64,000 nt of DNA from Bostrychus sinensis (Eukaryota; Chordata; Actinopteri; Gobiiformes; Eleotridae). Shown piece after piece: positions 11,619 through 23,368 of this stretch; the first letter of the stretch is position 1; each line of letters begins with the position of its first letter. The notes below the pieces were generated by a model, which saw only the letters and a list, made by a program, of their open reading frames with translations, did not search any database and was not told the DNA's origin. The translations under genes and the position numbers were made by a program. Where the stretch lies: the NCBI GenBank assembly GCA_020698575.1, contig CM036251.1, positions 32,243,288 through 32,307,287 on the forward strand, read 5' to 3'.

Positions 11619-12429
11619 TACGGCTGAGGGTTAAACTTGGAAATGGCCAACTTGTCTTTGTGATCATTCCAGAATAGGAACACCATAGTTATCTCAAACT
11701 AAAGAAATGTGTTAACGCCAGAGTTTGAGAAGCCCTGCATGAGTGTAAATGAGCCTGACGTCACATCACATTGAGGCTTATGAGTCAGGCAACTGGGAGC
11801 TACAACATGCTTGTGGTTTTTAAAGAAGTTAAAAATAACTAATGGTATAAATAATACAAGATGTTATATGGTTATAGCATGGTTTACAATGTTGCAAATG
11901 GTAGAGAAGCTCACTAGTGGGATTGGTAACAGCTGGACACTTCTACTTCAAGATGGGGCAGGCAAACCACCCATCCACCCACCAAACCTCTCCTGGCCCG
12001 TGCATCAGTGCAGCTGTTTGCAAAATGCCTTGGCCCACTTGTGCGCTGTGCTAATCAACTCAGGTGGGCTCTGAAAATCCTGTCCTCCCCCAAACGTCCT
12101 GCGCCATGTTCACCGTCAACACCTCAATTACCCATATGAGGAGTGACAGAGGCGCATGCGAGATGAAACGTACCTGCCGTCCCGGGGGCAGCGAGCTTTC
12201 TCCCCCGTTAACTTCTTTAATTACAGCCAGTGCGGTGCGGTGCGGCCCGGGCCCCCGCTCTCTCTCCATCTCCAGTGGTGCATGAGTCATGGAGAGGTAA
12301 ATTGGCAGTGAGCGGCCGACAAGATGAGCTGACTGTTAGCAGATGTACGGGACAGGAGGAAACAGCTTCAGGGGTTTGGGGTGTTTTTAAGAGCTCCTTT
12401 AGACCTTTCTACTGGTTCAGGCTGGTTAG
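11619..12429. other. intergenic stretch with a GC-rich, CpG-containing block
   Basis: The part at about 12060-12320 is markedly richer in G+C and CpG than its surroundings (runs like GTCCCGGGGGC and GGCCCGGGCC) and is free of recognisable repeats. It could be a conserved regulatory element or a first exon, but there is no coding signal I can support. Confidence 0.35.
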
Positions 12430-12730
12430 CATTTGAAGAAAAGTAATTGTCCAGACAAGAGTCGAGCATAACAGAAGAAAAAAAATAAACTCTGAGACCT
12501 CATCTGGGCTTTGTTATAAAGGGTTTTTGACAGAGGGGGAACTAGACTGACATTTTGGACCAATCACACAAATAAGGAGAAAGAAGGATGGTCCAATTCA
12601 GATTAGGGACACTTTCGATGGTTGAGTCCAAGCTTGTGCATGTCTTTCTACACTGGAGTAATGACGCCGGCAATTACAAGTGGAAAGATACCAATTGCGC
12701 TGGTTCCAACTGCTCACGCCATTAAACAGC
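12430..12730 (+). repeat. interspersed repeat family R2, copy 1
   Basis: The stretch shares an ordered series of phrases with 33364-33610 and 36950-37340: AGAAAAGTAATT..CAG, GAGACCTCATCTGGGCTTT, TTTTTGACAGAGGGGGAACT, GACCAATCACA, TTGAGTCCAAGCT and CTGGAGTAAT. The three copies are in the same orientation. No terminal repeats or reading frame were recognised, so its class is unknown. Confidence 0.65.
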
Positions 12731-13972
12731 AATGAAAAAAGAAAAAGAAAAGCAGACAAATAAAAAAGAGAAGTGGGAGGAGGAGAGTAGTGTCCTTGTA
12801 ATGTAAGGCTGTCTGTTTACTATTAGCTCTGCTAAAAAGCTACTGATTTCTTATTACAGAGTTTCTCAATCGCTTTGACACATTTCTCCATTCAGATTTG
12901 TCATTTGCAAAACAGGTCACACAGAAAATCCAAACAGGATTTCAGGTTCTCAAAACAAATGCTTTTCTTTGCAAAATGTTGTTCTATAATCAAAACTCTT
13001 AACTAATCTCCCAAAAGCAAGTTTTTGCATCAAAATGATCAAACTGCAATCACATGTTTTCATGCACACATTCACTCATTCACACAGCAGCTCAGACTGA
13101 GTCCTGCTCTCAGTAACTGCAGCTCTCACTGATTTACTGCAGCAAGCATTTAGGCTTCATACTTCACACAAATGAATGAACAGGACACTGGATATTTTCA
13201 CTGCCGAAAACCTGACTGTTTTCATATTGAAACAGGAAAAATACAGACAAAATATTTTTTACATAAATACAGAATGTGCATTTTACTCATTTACGTACTG
13301 TACTGTACATTATTTTACACAAGTCTTTGGTTACTATGATGCTCTGTAAACCTGCAGTGGTGTATTCTTTATACTGTAGTCTGTCTACTGTAAGAAATAA
13401 CCATGACAGTACAGCAAAGTGAAGCAGGAACATGAGCTTTATTCTTCATCCTGACATCTTTACCACTGTCAGTGGGAGCACTGCTAACAATGAAACAATG
13501 AAAACCCTCTTGAGAGACAGATTCAACCTCACTGTAAACACATGTCCTCAGTCCTTATGATTTTTTTTTTTCATAAAAACAAAAACAAAACAAAAACTAT
13601 GTAAAAATACATAGTTTCTATAAGTATATACTATAGACTGTGTCTTGCCCCTGGCTCTCTGCTGAGACTCTTTCCCTTTGATTCCTGTGTGAAAACTTCA
13701 TTTCCTTGTAATCAGATGCCGAGGGCTCACAAATGTTAGATTTTTGCAGCTACGTTTAAATTTCTATATTTAAAGAAACATCATTTTGGTCAAAATCCCT
13801 TTCCATGTGTGAACAAGACTGTTGTATTGTTGTATTGGGCAAACAAAGTGATTTCAGCAAAACTGTGTCTCTGTGTGAGAGCTGTGTGAAGAGTTTTGTG
13901 AAAGAGTTTGAAAACTGTGAACTGATGAGAAATGTTCTAAATGATTTGCAAACAGACAATTCTGTTGAAATA

Positions 13973-15556
13973 CACTGCTAAAAAAATAAAGAAATAAAGT
14001 GAACACTTAAACAACACTTAATGTAACTCCAAGTCAATCACACTTCTGTGAAATCAAACTCCACTTAGTCCACTTAGGAAGCAACACTGATTGACATCAG
14101 TTTCACTGCTGTTGTACAAATGGAACAGACAACAGGTGCAAATTATAGGCAATTAGCAAGACTCCCCCAATAAAGGAGTGGTTCTGCAGGAGGTGACCAC
14201 AGACCACTTCTCAGTTCCTCTGCTTTCTGGCTGATGTTTTGGTCACTTTGTTTGGTCTCATGCTACCACTAGAGTGTGGTAGCATGAGACGGAGTCTACA
14301 ACCCACACAAGTGGCTCAGGTAGTGCAGCTCATCCAGGATGGAACATCAATGCGACCTGTGGCAAGAAGGTTTGCTGTGTCTGTCAGCGTAGTGTCCAGA
14401 GCATGGAGGCGCTACCAGGAGACAGGCCAGTACATCAGGAGACATGAAGGAGGCCGTAGGAGGGCAACAACCCAGCAGCAGGACCGCTACCTCCTCCTTT
14501 GTGCAAGGAGGAACAGGAGGAGCACTGCCAGAGCCCTGCAAAATGACCTCCAGCAGGCCACAAATGTGCATGTGTCTGCTCAAACGCTCAGAAACAGACT
14601 CCATGAGGGTGGTATGAGGGCCCGACGTCCACAGGTGGGGGTTGTGCTTACAGCCCAACACCGTGCAGGACGTTTGGCATTTGCCAGAGAACACCAAGAT
14701 TGGCAAATTTGCCACTGGGGCCCTGTGCTCTTCACAGATGAAAGCAGGTTCACACTGAGCACATGTGACAGACGTGACAGAGTCTGGAGACGCTGTGGAG
14801 AACGTTCTGCTGCCTGCAACATCCTCCAGCATGACCGGTTTGGCAGTGGGTCAGTAATGGTGTGGGGTGGCATTTCTTTGGGGGGCGCACAGCCCTCCAT
14901 GTGCTCACCAGAGGTAGCCTGACTGCCATTAGGTACCGAGATGAGATCCTCAGGCCCTTGTGAGACCATATGCTGGTGCGGTTGGCCCTGGGTTCCTCCT
15001 AATGCAAGACAATGCTAGACCTCATGTGGCTGGAGTGTGTCAGCAGTTCCTGCAAGACCAAGGCATTGATGCTATGGACTGGCCCCGCCCGTTCCCCAGA
15101 CCTGAATCCATTTGAGCACATCTGGGACATCATGTCTCGCTCCATCCACCAACGCCACGTTGCACCACAGACTGTCCAGGAGTTGGTGGATGCTTTAGTC
15201 CAGGTCTGGGAGGAGATCCCTCAGGAGACCATCCACCACCTCATCAGGAGCATGCCCAGGCGTTGTAGGGAGGTCATACAGGCACGAGGAGGCCACACAC
15301 ACTACTGAGCCTCATTTTGACTTGTTTTAAAGGACAGTACATCAAAGTTGGATCAGCCTGTAGGGTGTTTTTCCACTTTAATTTTGAGTGTGACCTCCAT
15401 GGGTTAATACATTTGATTTCCATTGATAATTTTTGTGTGATTTTGTTGTCAGCACATTCAACTATGTAAAGAACAAAGTATTTAATAAGAATATTTCATT
15501 CATTCAGATCTAGGATGTGTTATTTTAGTGTTCCCTTTTTTTTTTTTTGAGCAGTG
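13973..15556 (+). mobile_element. Tc1-like transposon, copy B
   Basis: A 1584-bp element lies between TA dinucleotides (13971-13972 and 15557-15558). The ends are the same as in copy A, starting CACTGCT and ending GAGCAGTG. The plus strand carries the broken transposase. Directly upstream of its start codon a segment found in copy A is replaced by a perfect 15-bp inverted repeat (14255-14269 and 14276-14290). Confidence 0.92.
14284..15308 (+). pseudogene. Tc1-like DDE transposase, inactivated (copy B)
   Basis: The start is the ATG at 14284 (MRRSLQPTQVAQ), shared with copy A; an ATG further upstream at 14239 lies in non-coding terminal DNA. The helix-turn-helix (about residues 30-50) and the first catalytic Asp in FTDESRF are in one open frame, which is lost at the G-run near 14885 through a one-base change. 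The second Asp (MQDNARPH, about 15002-15025) is in another frame. The Glu block SPDLNPFEHIWD returns in a third, ending at 15308. The extra base in the C-run at about 15084 is the same as in copy A. It is not functional. Confidence 0.9.
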
Positions 15557-15699
15557 TATAATTTTGAAGAAAAATATTGAATGGAACCAGGTTTCAGTAA
15601 ATGAGCTAAAGCAAATGAGAAAAACTATAAACATGTAGTGTGTGACCTCTTTTTAAGAAATGACCAGACAGGAACATTTTCAAAATAAAAGAATCCTAT

Positions 15700-16318
15700 A
15701 GTCTGTTTAGCACAGCTCGTTTGCAGTGGCGGTGTTTTAAGTGCTGAAATTTAAATTACTGAAATTGGAGGATCAAGGGATAAAACAGAGAAGACAGCAG
15801 GAAAAAAGTAGTTTTCAAAATGTATTTGAAACAGAGCTAGTGGAGTTTCTGGAAGGGAGCTGGGCAGAGGGCTGAGGTTTTCTGGGGTCCAAGTAGATCT
15901 GGAAAGCAGAACAGAATGAATTAATGTAGTACAAAAAATGCAGAGCAAAAAACACATTAAATGTTGGCCAAGCAGTGTAGATATCACTAAGGTAAACTAC
16001 GAGCTGCGGAGAAATGGACCAGGTCTTTATACTGCTGTAGGTGTGGGTCTTGATTGGAGAATTGGATGCAGGTGAGTAAAAGGTGGGACTCATGGTGGAG
16101 GCGACCCGGGACAGCAGTCCCTCCGCCCAGCTCCAGACATACACTTCTTCAGAGCCTCTTCAGCTCTGAAGAAGGTCAGCTCCTCAGTATACAGAATTAC
16201 TCAAACATGCATGAATAGAACAAAATACTACTCCAAGTATGTTTTTGAGGTGCAAACAACATTAGTGCATGGTTAAAAGCTTAGAAAATTAAAGTTAGCA
16301 TAATGGGTTCCTTCCATT
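15700..16318 (+). repeat. interspersed repeat family R1, copy 1 (interrupted)
   Basis: The parts at about 15705-15765 (GTTTTAAGTGCTGAAAT) and 16145-16318 (CTCAGTATACAGAATTACTC, then TTTTTGAGGTGCAAACAAC and AGCATAATGGGTTCCTT) match the middle and end of the R1 family seen at 30887-31332 and 39785-40310. About 380 bp between them (15770-16140) is unlike other copies and may be an insertion. Confidence 0.5.
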
Positions 16319-16364
16319 AATTAAGTTATGGTATACTTTAGAGTCCCCATAAGGAAATTTGATT

Positions 16365-16560
16365 GCATTTGTTTGCATCCTACAGTGCCACTGGTGCAAC
16401 CTGGCAAAAGCAGAGGGTGACCACAGTGCAGCGCCCAAGACTCTTCTCCAGATCTTGGGCCAGGATCTTGGTCAGGAGCACCCAGCTGGAGGATTAGCTT
16501 ATTGTGCATGTTCTACACTCATGGTGGAAACCAGAGAAAACCCACCCAAGCACAGGGAGA
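16365..16560. repeat. interspersed repeat shared with 32310-32480
   Basis: The phrase GGTGACCACAGTGCAGCGCC, then CTTCTCCAGATCTTG and CCAGGATCTTGGTCAGGAG, is repeated with substitutions at 32405-32475. It resembles a widespread fish repeat. No reading frame is supported. Confidence 0.5.
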
Positions 16561-16929
16561 AGACCACCCAAGACAGGTTCCACACAGTTGCAGCCATGAC
16601 CTTCTTCTACAGTGCTAACAACTTACAGAACTTTACAGAAATAAAAAAGGAAAAAAAAAAAAAATCTAAAACTGATTTGTGTATCATTCTTCTTGACTTT
16701 ACTTTGACATTTTGTAAAAGTCCAGCAAGACATAAGCTGGGTTTCCATCACCTTATTTTGATGGACATTTTGAAGTATCAGAAACGAGAAATTTCAAAAC
16801 TAAAAACCTTAATTTAAACCTTAAAAAAAAAGTTTATGTGAAAAACTGTTCATGAATCATGTCAGATCTAAATGCATCTGTTGAATAAAGCCTGACGTAG
16901 CAAACATAAAATGTGGTGTAGCCTTGTAT

Positions 16930-17350
16930 CAAAAGATCCTTCAGGAATGACGTGTTTAAAAAAGTTGCAGATGCAGCCTGGTACTGAGAACGTTCTATCT
17001 CATTCATTTCTATGATGGAGCAAAATAAAAATTAATTTAGATGTTTCTGAGCAGCAGGAATAAATGGCTGTTGTTTATACATGTGTGAAAAATGACTTGC
17101 TAAATGTTCACACTCTTGCTAATGCTATTAAACTATTCTCTGATATTACTCACATGTGGCAGAGTGGTTGTCAGTTGCCAAATCTGTCTTGATTATTCAT
17201 AATTTTTTATGTTTTGTGGCTAGCGCTAACTCCTTCATTAGAAATGTATTATCATCTTTTTAACTTCCAGTACCAGTCTTAGGAACACAAATGTTCTGTT
17301 TACAAACACAAGATGGGTCTATAGAGAAACTACACATAAAACTTTCCTCT
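16930..17350 (-). repeat. repeat family R3, inverted partner of 19330-19890
   Basis: Read on the minus strand, this stretch matches 19330-19890 on the plus strand through many phrases: AACATTTGTGTTCC, CTGGTACTGGAAGTTAAAAA, GATAATACATTTCTAATG, CCACTCTGCCACATGTGAGT, CAGCCATTTATTCCTGCTGC and GTACCAGGCTGC. A third partial copy lies at 4275-4375. The pair forms arms of over 400 bp separated by about 2 kb. Confidence 0.75.
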
Positions 17351-17560
17351 GATGTCCTCTTCCCCCTCAGTGACAGCACACACATTATTATTTGATTCCT
17401 ATATAAAACCATATTGCTTCTGCTACATTTGCTACAGTTTTGCAGGAAAAAAAAAAGTGTGTCTGCTTAACTGTGTTAGAAATGAGGATGTTGTAACTGA
17501 TAACATGTAAAAATGAGAAATTTCAGATGCATTCTTTAATTCACCTTCTTCTGATTATAG

Positions 17561-18111
17561 TACGGTGGCCCTGAGGTGCAATATCAAAATAGTTTTGGTC
17601 CACAAGAAAAATAAAAGCAGAGGAAGATTTTTAAATATGTTACTTAAAAAAAGAAACCCAACTCTAAAATTTAAAAAAGAGCCCATTTTTAAAAAATAGG
17701 AGAATCTTTTTTGTTTGTGACACGCTTTTTTATTTTGAGGAGTGCTTTTCATTTTTCAACAAGTTTATTTTATTTTGGTGAATTTTTTTTTTTTTAACAA
17801 GCCTTTTCAAAATTGAAAATTTGAGGCCTATTTTCATGGACTCTATAATTTTTAGGGGTGGGTTTCTTCTTTTAAGTAACACATTTAAAAATCTTTCTCT
17901 GCTTTTTTTCTAGTGCACAAAAAAAAATAAAATGTTGACAAGGCTCCTTTTTAATAGACATTTATTTTCATTTTTCATGTGTCCTCTTTTATTTGATGGA
18001 TTGGTTTCTTTGCAAAGCATGATTAAAAAAATAAATAAAAATTACCTGCTTTTATTTTCCATTTTTATTTTTTTATTTCACAATTTTGATGTTGTACCTC
18101 AGGGCCACTGT
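17561..18111. mobile_element. 551-bp foldback element with GGTGGCCCTGAGGT ends
   Basis: The left end (ACGGTGGCCCTGAGGTGCAA) and the inverted right end (reverse complement ACAGTGGCCCTGAGGTACAA) match closely. Similarity resumes inside around GTTACTTAAAAA...GAAACCCA and its inverted form. The heptamer ATTATAG flanks both sides (17554-17560 and 18112-18118). A 7-8 bp duplication suits hAT-type mobilisation. No coding capacity is visible. Confidence 0.72.
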
Positions 18112-18118
18112 ATTATAG

Positions 18119-18640
18119 ACATATATTTTGATGTTTATCACCAGTTATGTTTATACTTTTCCAATGTATAAATAATAGATACAGTTATACTCCACGTTTT
18201 TCATATTATCAGCTCTCATTTTCCAGACCTATAAAACTAACTAGCCTTGTTCTGGTGTCTGTTCTAATGTTGCTCCTAACTGTTTCCCTCATTCATCTCA
18301 TTACTGTCTGTCTCCTCTGTCACTGTCTCTTTCTTTATAGCTACATTTAAAATTCTACATTTTACTTCCTGATTTAGCATTTTACCATTAAATGTTCTTC
18401 TTTCTACTACAGTAATGAAGAAGGCCCTACTGTAAATATTGATAAAACATCATTAATCCTACAATCAGGATTAGTGTAATGTCCAGACAATCGTGTAGCA
18501 ATGCAAGGTGTAAAAAGAAGTCATCATGGAGTGCCTCTTATGTTAGCTGGAGCTACTAAACTAGATGATTTTGTGTTAGCTAACAACAAAATACTTCAGC
18601 AAAATGTAATAAAAGAAACAAAAAACAAAACATGAATTTT
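18119..18640. other. intergenic stretch, nothing recognised
   Basis: AT-rich unique-looking DNA. It has no exon-like block, RNA gene or transposon end that I can support. Confidence 0.35.
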
Positions 18641-18649
18641 TTTTTTACT

Positions 18650-18815
18650 AATGTCATTCGTAATGTCCAAAAAATGGCGGCGCTTACAGTTTTTGAGCTG
18701 CAGCCCGGAGGCTTGCTCCAAATGCAATTTCGCTGTACTTTGTACTTTTGTACCTGTGCATGTGACAATAAACTTTCATTCATTCCTTCCTTCATTCATT
18801 CATCCATTCATTCAA
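18650..18815 (+). mobile_element. 3' end of a LINE-like retroelement
   Basis: The text CTGTACTTTGTACTTTTGTA, ...ATGTGACAATAAACTTTC is followed by a (CATT)-type tail (18776-18815). This arrangement, a conserved 3' end leading into a short simple repeat, is typical of 5'-truncated fish LINE insertions. The family is not assigned. Confidence 0.5.
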
Positions 18816-19229
18816 AAATAAAGCTTTTAAACGTAACATTCCTTTCAAATTTGGGCTGAGATGTAACTTTTGTAGCAAGGAAAGCAGTCTGCTGTAAGTG
18901 AACAGGCTGACATAGATATAAACAGGAGATACTGCTCTCTGTGTTGCCAGGTGCCACACTGTGGCGGCCATCTTGGGCATGAATGCTGACAGTTGAATGT
19001 GTTTTCAGAGCCAGGCATACTGCCAAGGATTTATTCTGCTTTTGGTCGACCCAGTAAAATAAACAACAAAATCAGGAAAATGAGGAATCATATCTCATAA
19101 GTCAGTTATTTTATATTATTTTACTGTTCTAAACGTGTATATTTTAGATATGCTAAATATCATTAAATTAAAAATGTTTGAAATATGATATTTCATAGAC
19201 CTCTCAATCCCTTGCCTAATAATGTAAGT

Positions 19230-19890
19230 GTGTAACTGGGCCGTCCAAAGATGGTGACTGCTCCTACACACACCTGCAGCATCTCCTGTGTATATCTATG
19301 CTGTAAAGGCAACGTTCCTAAGAGACACAATAGGATTGGTTCTTTTTAACTGCATTCATGCTTCTTGTGTTTGTAAACCGAACATTTGTGTTCCAAAGAC
19401 TGGTACTGGAAGTTAAAAAGACGATAATACATTTCTAATGGAGCAATTAGCACTAGCCACAAAACATCACAAATTATGAATAATCCAGACAGGTTTGGAA
19501 CTGACAACCACTCTGCCACATGTGAGTAATATCAGAGCACAGTTTAATAACATTAGTGAGTTTGTGAACGTTTAGCTGTTTAATGTAACGCTGTAATTAG
19601 CGTCTATAGTTAGCACAATAGTTTGACGTTGTATGTTCACATTTAAGTCATCAGTCACCACAAGTCCTACTTTTATAACTTTAGCAACTGGTACTGACTC
19701 AGATCTGGATTTTACTGATTCAGAGTCATTTTTAATAAATATATAAACAACAGCCATTTGTTCCTGCTGCCCAGAAACATCTACATTAATATTTTTATTT
19801 TGCTCCTCGTAGAAATGAATGGGACAGAACGTTAATCTTGGTACCAGGCTGCGTCCGCAACTTTTTTAAACACAGTCACTCCTAGAAGAG
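19230..19890 (+). repeat. repeat family R3, plus-strand copy
   Basis: The part from about 19330 to 19890 is the inverted partner of 16930-17350, and its last 130 bases also match 4275-4375. It includes ACAGCCATTTGTTCCTGCTG, ATTTTGCTCCTCGTAGAAAT and TTGGTACCAGGCTGCGTC. No open reading frame or terminal inverted repeats were recognised. Confidence 0.7.
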
Positions 19891-19977
19891 TCTGTAGCAC
19901 CAAATGAAGGTTTGACATTGCAGATAGAACTTTTTATTTAACCAGATAAAAAGCCCCAAAAATAGATAAAACTGTAA

Positions 19978-20006
19978 AAAACAAACAAACAAACAAACAA
20001 AAAAAC
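19978..20006. repeat. short (ACAA)n simple repeat
   Basis: Seven or so tandem ACAA/ACAAAC units in an AT-rich stretch. Confidence 0.7.
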
Positions 20007-20776
20007 ACTGATATAGTGCAGATCCAGGAACAAGACTACATGAATAACTCAATTTTGACAAAAATTCAGACAGAACCCTCAAATTCTAAGGGGATGATAC
20101 TCACACATTCATTCACTTGGGGCAATTTAGTGTCACTTATTCACCTCACATCACTTTGCCCCCTTTTTTTTTTCAAATGCATCTGGAGCTAATACATAGC
20201 AGGTGTGTCACTGCATTCAGGAAAGCATCCACACAAATAAACATCCTTATCAGATTTATTGACAATGGCAGAAAATAGCAGTTCCTTGACAATATAGAAT
20301 CTCTGTGTAAACACAGCCTATTTGTGTGCATTTAGTGCAGTTTGTGCATTTAGGAGCTGTGTGTTAAAAGGCCCCCCGTACAATGGACAATGCGGGTGGG
20401 ATGTTGATGCGATCCTTATGTGAACGCACACTAAAGGATGTCGTACTCAAACTGTTATGATTAGTGTGGATAAACAAACGGGCTGCGCCATTTTGTCCAT
20501 CAATTGTTACCAAGTTCTGACTGCGAGCATTCACATCGACACCCATAAACACACGAGGAGGGACGGGGTGATGGGAACTGGCATGGGTTTGGAAATAATT
20601 TGAGTGTTTGTGTGCATTTGTAGTCGATGTATGAGTGGTCTTCAAAAAGAGAGGATGCACTAAAACACATGGCCATCCAACAACTGAGCATAACATCTGA
20701 GCATTATTTATTTATTCATCTTTTTTTGCCTATTCCCATTTAGGTCTGTAGGTGGCTGGAGCCTATACCAGCAACT

Positions 20777-22025
20777 AGTACTCAACTTCATTATACTTGA
20801 GTAAAAGTATAGATCCTCCTTGTCAAGTATTACGCCAATACAAGTAGAAGTTTCTAAGTCAAATTTTTACTTGAGTTAAAGTATGTGCTTTCAAAAATAC
20901 TTGAGTGTTCAAAGTGTTCTTTTCTTCACAATGTATTTCCAATGAGTGCATCAAGCAGGGGCGGATCTAGACGGGTGTCACAGGGGGGCAGCTGCCACCT
21001 TTAAAAGAGCTCTTGCCACCCCAGATGCCACCCTACCTGGTAAAGGCAGATGTGAAAATACAAATTTCGTCATGGGTAAGGCATTCATGATGAAAACTAT
21101 TTTGACATATTTAAAAATAAACTTCATACAAGAAAAGTACTTCAAAGAATAAACAATGATACACTCTTTAGATGTAAAGTATTAAGTAGCCTGTCATATA
21201 TGCAGCATTATGACTGAGAAGAGTCCATACTGAATATAAATGTTTGTGAGACGTTTTGCTGAATAACATGTTCATTACTGCATTCTGCTGGAATGGACAA
21301 AACTGCCATTTTAAACACTGACACATTTTTTTTAAACATTATAAAAAGACTGTTTAAAATGAAAATAATTAACTGAGTGTAACCTGCTCTATTTTAAAGG
21401 CAACAAAAAAGTGCTTTTTTCAAACATTAGCAGTAGATATAATGTATTCATTTGTTTGCCAACTCTAAATTATCCATTATTCTCCTTGCAAACCGTAGGT
21501 TTTTCTCTAAATCCCCCCCTGCAGTCAAGGATTTTAGGTAAAATTTCTAGTAACAAATTTGCTGCTCCAAAAATATGAATAAAATACATTTTATAAAATT
21601 TTAGTGAGGAAATGTGAGGATCAACTTATAAAACCATAGTAGATAAGATTGTTCTACAGCAAAAACGAGTCATACATATTATAAATAAGGCTGGGGATTA
21701 TAATCATACTCATTATTTTTAAATTGTTTTATCATAAAATCAGGCAAATAATGTTCAAAGCAAAAGCTAAATCACTTCCAGATTGTGTCCAGAGGTTCTT
21801 TTTAGTTCTGAGAGTAAATATGAGTAGTATTATGAAGTAAATAATTTTCTTTAGGCTGAAGACACAGAAGTTAGTTTTGTTACTTTATTTTATTATTTAG
21901 CTTTTAGATGTAATGGAGTAGTGAAGTAGTAAGTTACTCCTAAAAATACTACTCAAGTAAAGTATAGATTCTCAAAAACTATACATAATTACACTTCTCA
22001 AGTAAAGTGACTTTGTTACTGTCCC
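20777..22025. mobile_element. hAT-like non-autonomous element with ACTCAAGTAAAG-type ends
   Basis: The left end has AGTACTCAACTTCATTATAC and TTGAGTAAAAGTATAG. The right end has inverted forms (ACTACTCAAGTAAAGTATAG and ACTTCTCAAGTAAAGTGACT). The same terminus type forms the compact element at 43325-43893. The interior (about 20955-21045) contains GGGGCGGATCTAGACGGG, probably a piece of another hAT-like repeat, and otherwise AT-rich DNA. Exact ends are uncertain. Confidence 0.55.
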
Positions 22026-22136
22026 GCTCTGCAGCGGGGTACACTCTGGACAAGTTATTTGCAGCACTGACAACCATTTACTCTCACATTCCAGAACTGC
22101 AAAATTTCATTATATTTTTTTTACATAATTTTTATA

Positions 22137-22310
22137 CAGACCTGATCAAAATTTAAGAGACCAATTGAAAAATTGCAAGAATTAGCATTTTACACTGTTG
22201 GATCTTAAGGATGTTCAAAGTAGAGCTTCAAAATGCAAAAAGGAAAAATGGGGATGAAAAAATTAATAAATAAATAAACAAAAAAAATTGAACAGCCTAT
22301 TTCAGTTTCA
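22137..22310 (+). mobile_element. truncated DNA-transposon terminus
   Basis: The phrases CCTGATCAAAATTTAAGAGA, GTTGGATCTTAAGGATGTTC and AAGTAGAGCTTCAAAATGC match, as far as I recall, one end of a Tc1-type element common in fish. No second end or transposase is present, so this is a solo terminus. Confidence 0.45.
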
Positions 22311-23028
22311 GTTGCTTACTATTTTTTTTTTATTTTGTCTTATGGTAGTACTTTACTACTTTAAGTCCAACTTGAGTCTAATGAAGTCAGACTAGTTGGA
22401 GTGATTTTCCTAAATGGTGGCAGGGTACTGGTGGAGAAAAAAGGGAGCACACTTCTTGAGAGTGACAGAGGTTAGTGCACTGAATAAATATACACATAAC
22501 CTATGGGGGATAAAAAAAAAGCCAAAATATAATATGAATAAATACATTATGAAATAGTTAATTAAATATTTTGTCATTTAAAAATAAAAAAAAATGTTTA
22601 ATGTGAAAAATATAATTATTCCACTATTTAAATAATAATTTGAATAGTCCTATGCTGCAGTGCATCATGAAATAATTTGATCTAATTCATCTGTCAACCT
22701 AAGCCAACACAGAGTTTGTTAAATTTGGGACTGATCTACAGTCTGTTCTCTTGTGCCAATCAGGGGCTGACTTTGATGGATAAGGCTGAAAATGAATTTA
22801 TGATACACTGCACCACAGGATCATGAAATAATTGTTGAAATAGTGTTTTGTTTTTGTTTTTGGGCACAAAATGTTATTTGTTATTAATTAATGGCATGTA
22901 CTGCATGTGTTTATTTCCAAAATGTATTAATTAATGACCTATTTGATAAATAATTTTATCAAAAAGGTCAAATCATTTATAATTTTATGAGGTTTTTTTT
23001 TTTTTTTTGCACTTTTTGTTCTTTATGC
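22311..23028. other. intergenic stretch, nothing recognised
   Basis: AT-rich DNA with short chance frames. It has no exon, RNA gene or complete transposon that I can support. Confidence 0.35.
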
Positions 23029-23310
23029 ACTGTAAAAAAAAATAAAATAAAAAATGCGAAAACTCAAAAACTCAAGGCAACAAGAGCCATCAAGATTTTG
23101 GAGTTTTGGGGCCTCAAACTTAAAATCTCAAGTTTTCAACAAATATTATTTTTTGTTCACCTAATTTAACGTTTATATGTGTAAAAACTTTCAAATTTAA
23201 GTTTTACTCACTATCCTTATATTTTTAAACTCATCTTATAGCCAACTTACTATCCATTGTTCAGAAAAAGTTGTTGTTAAAATAGTTTTGTACATTTTGT
23301 ATATTAAGTT

Positions 23311-23368
<58 letters not shown>

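Larger units (their letters stand above)
12855..15629. mobile_element. non-autonomous DNA transposon split by Tc1-like copy B
   Basis: The left end (ACAGAGTTTCTCAATCGCTT) and the inverted right end (reverse complement ATAGTTTTTCTCATTTGCTT) match at about three quarters of 34 positions, with TA at both outer sides. Without the nested Tc1-like element (13973-15556) it is about 1.2 kb and has no open transposase. The superfamily call rests only on the TA flanks and is tentative. Confidence 0.5.
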
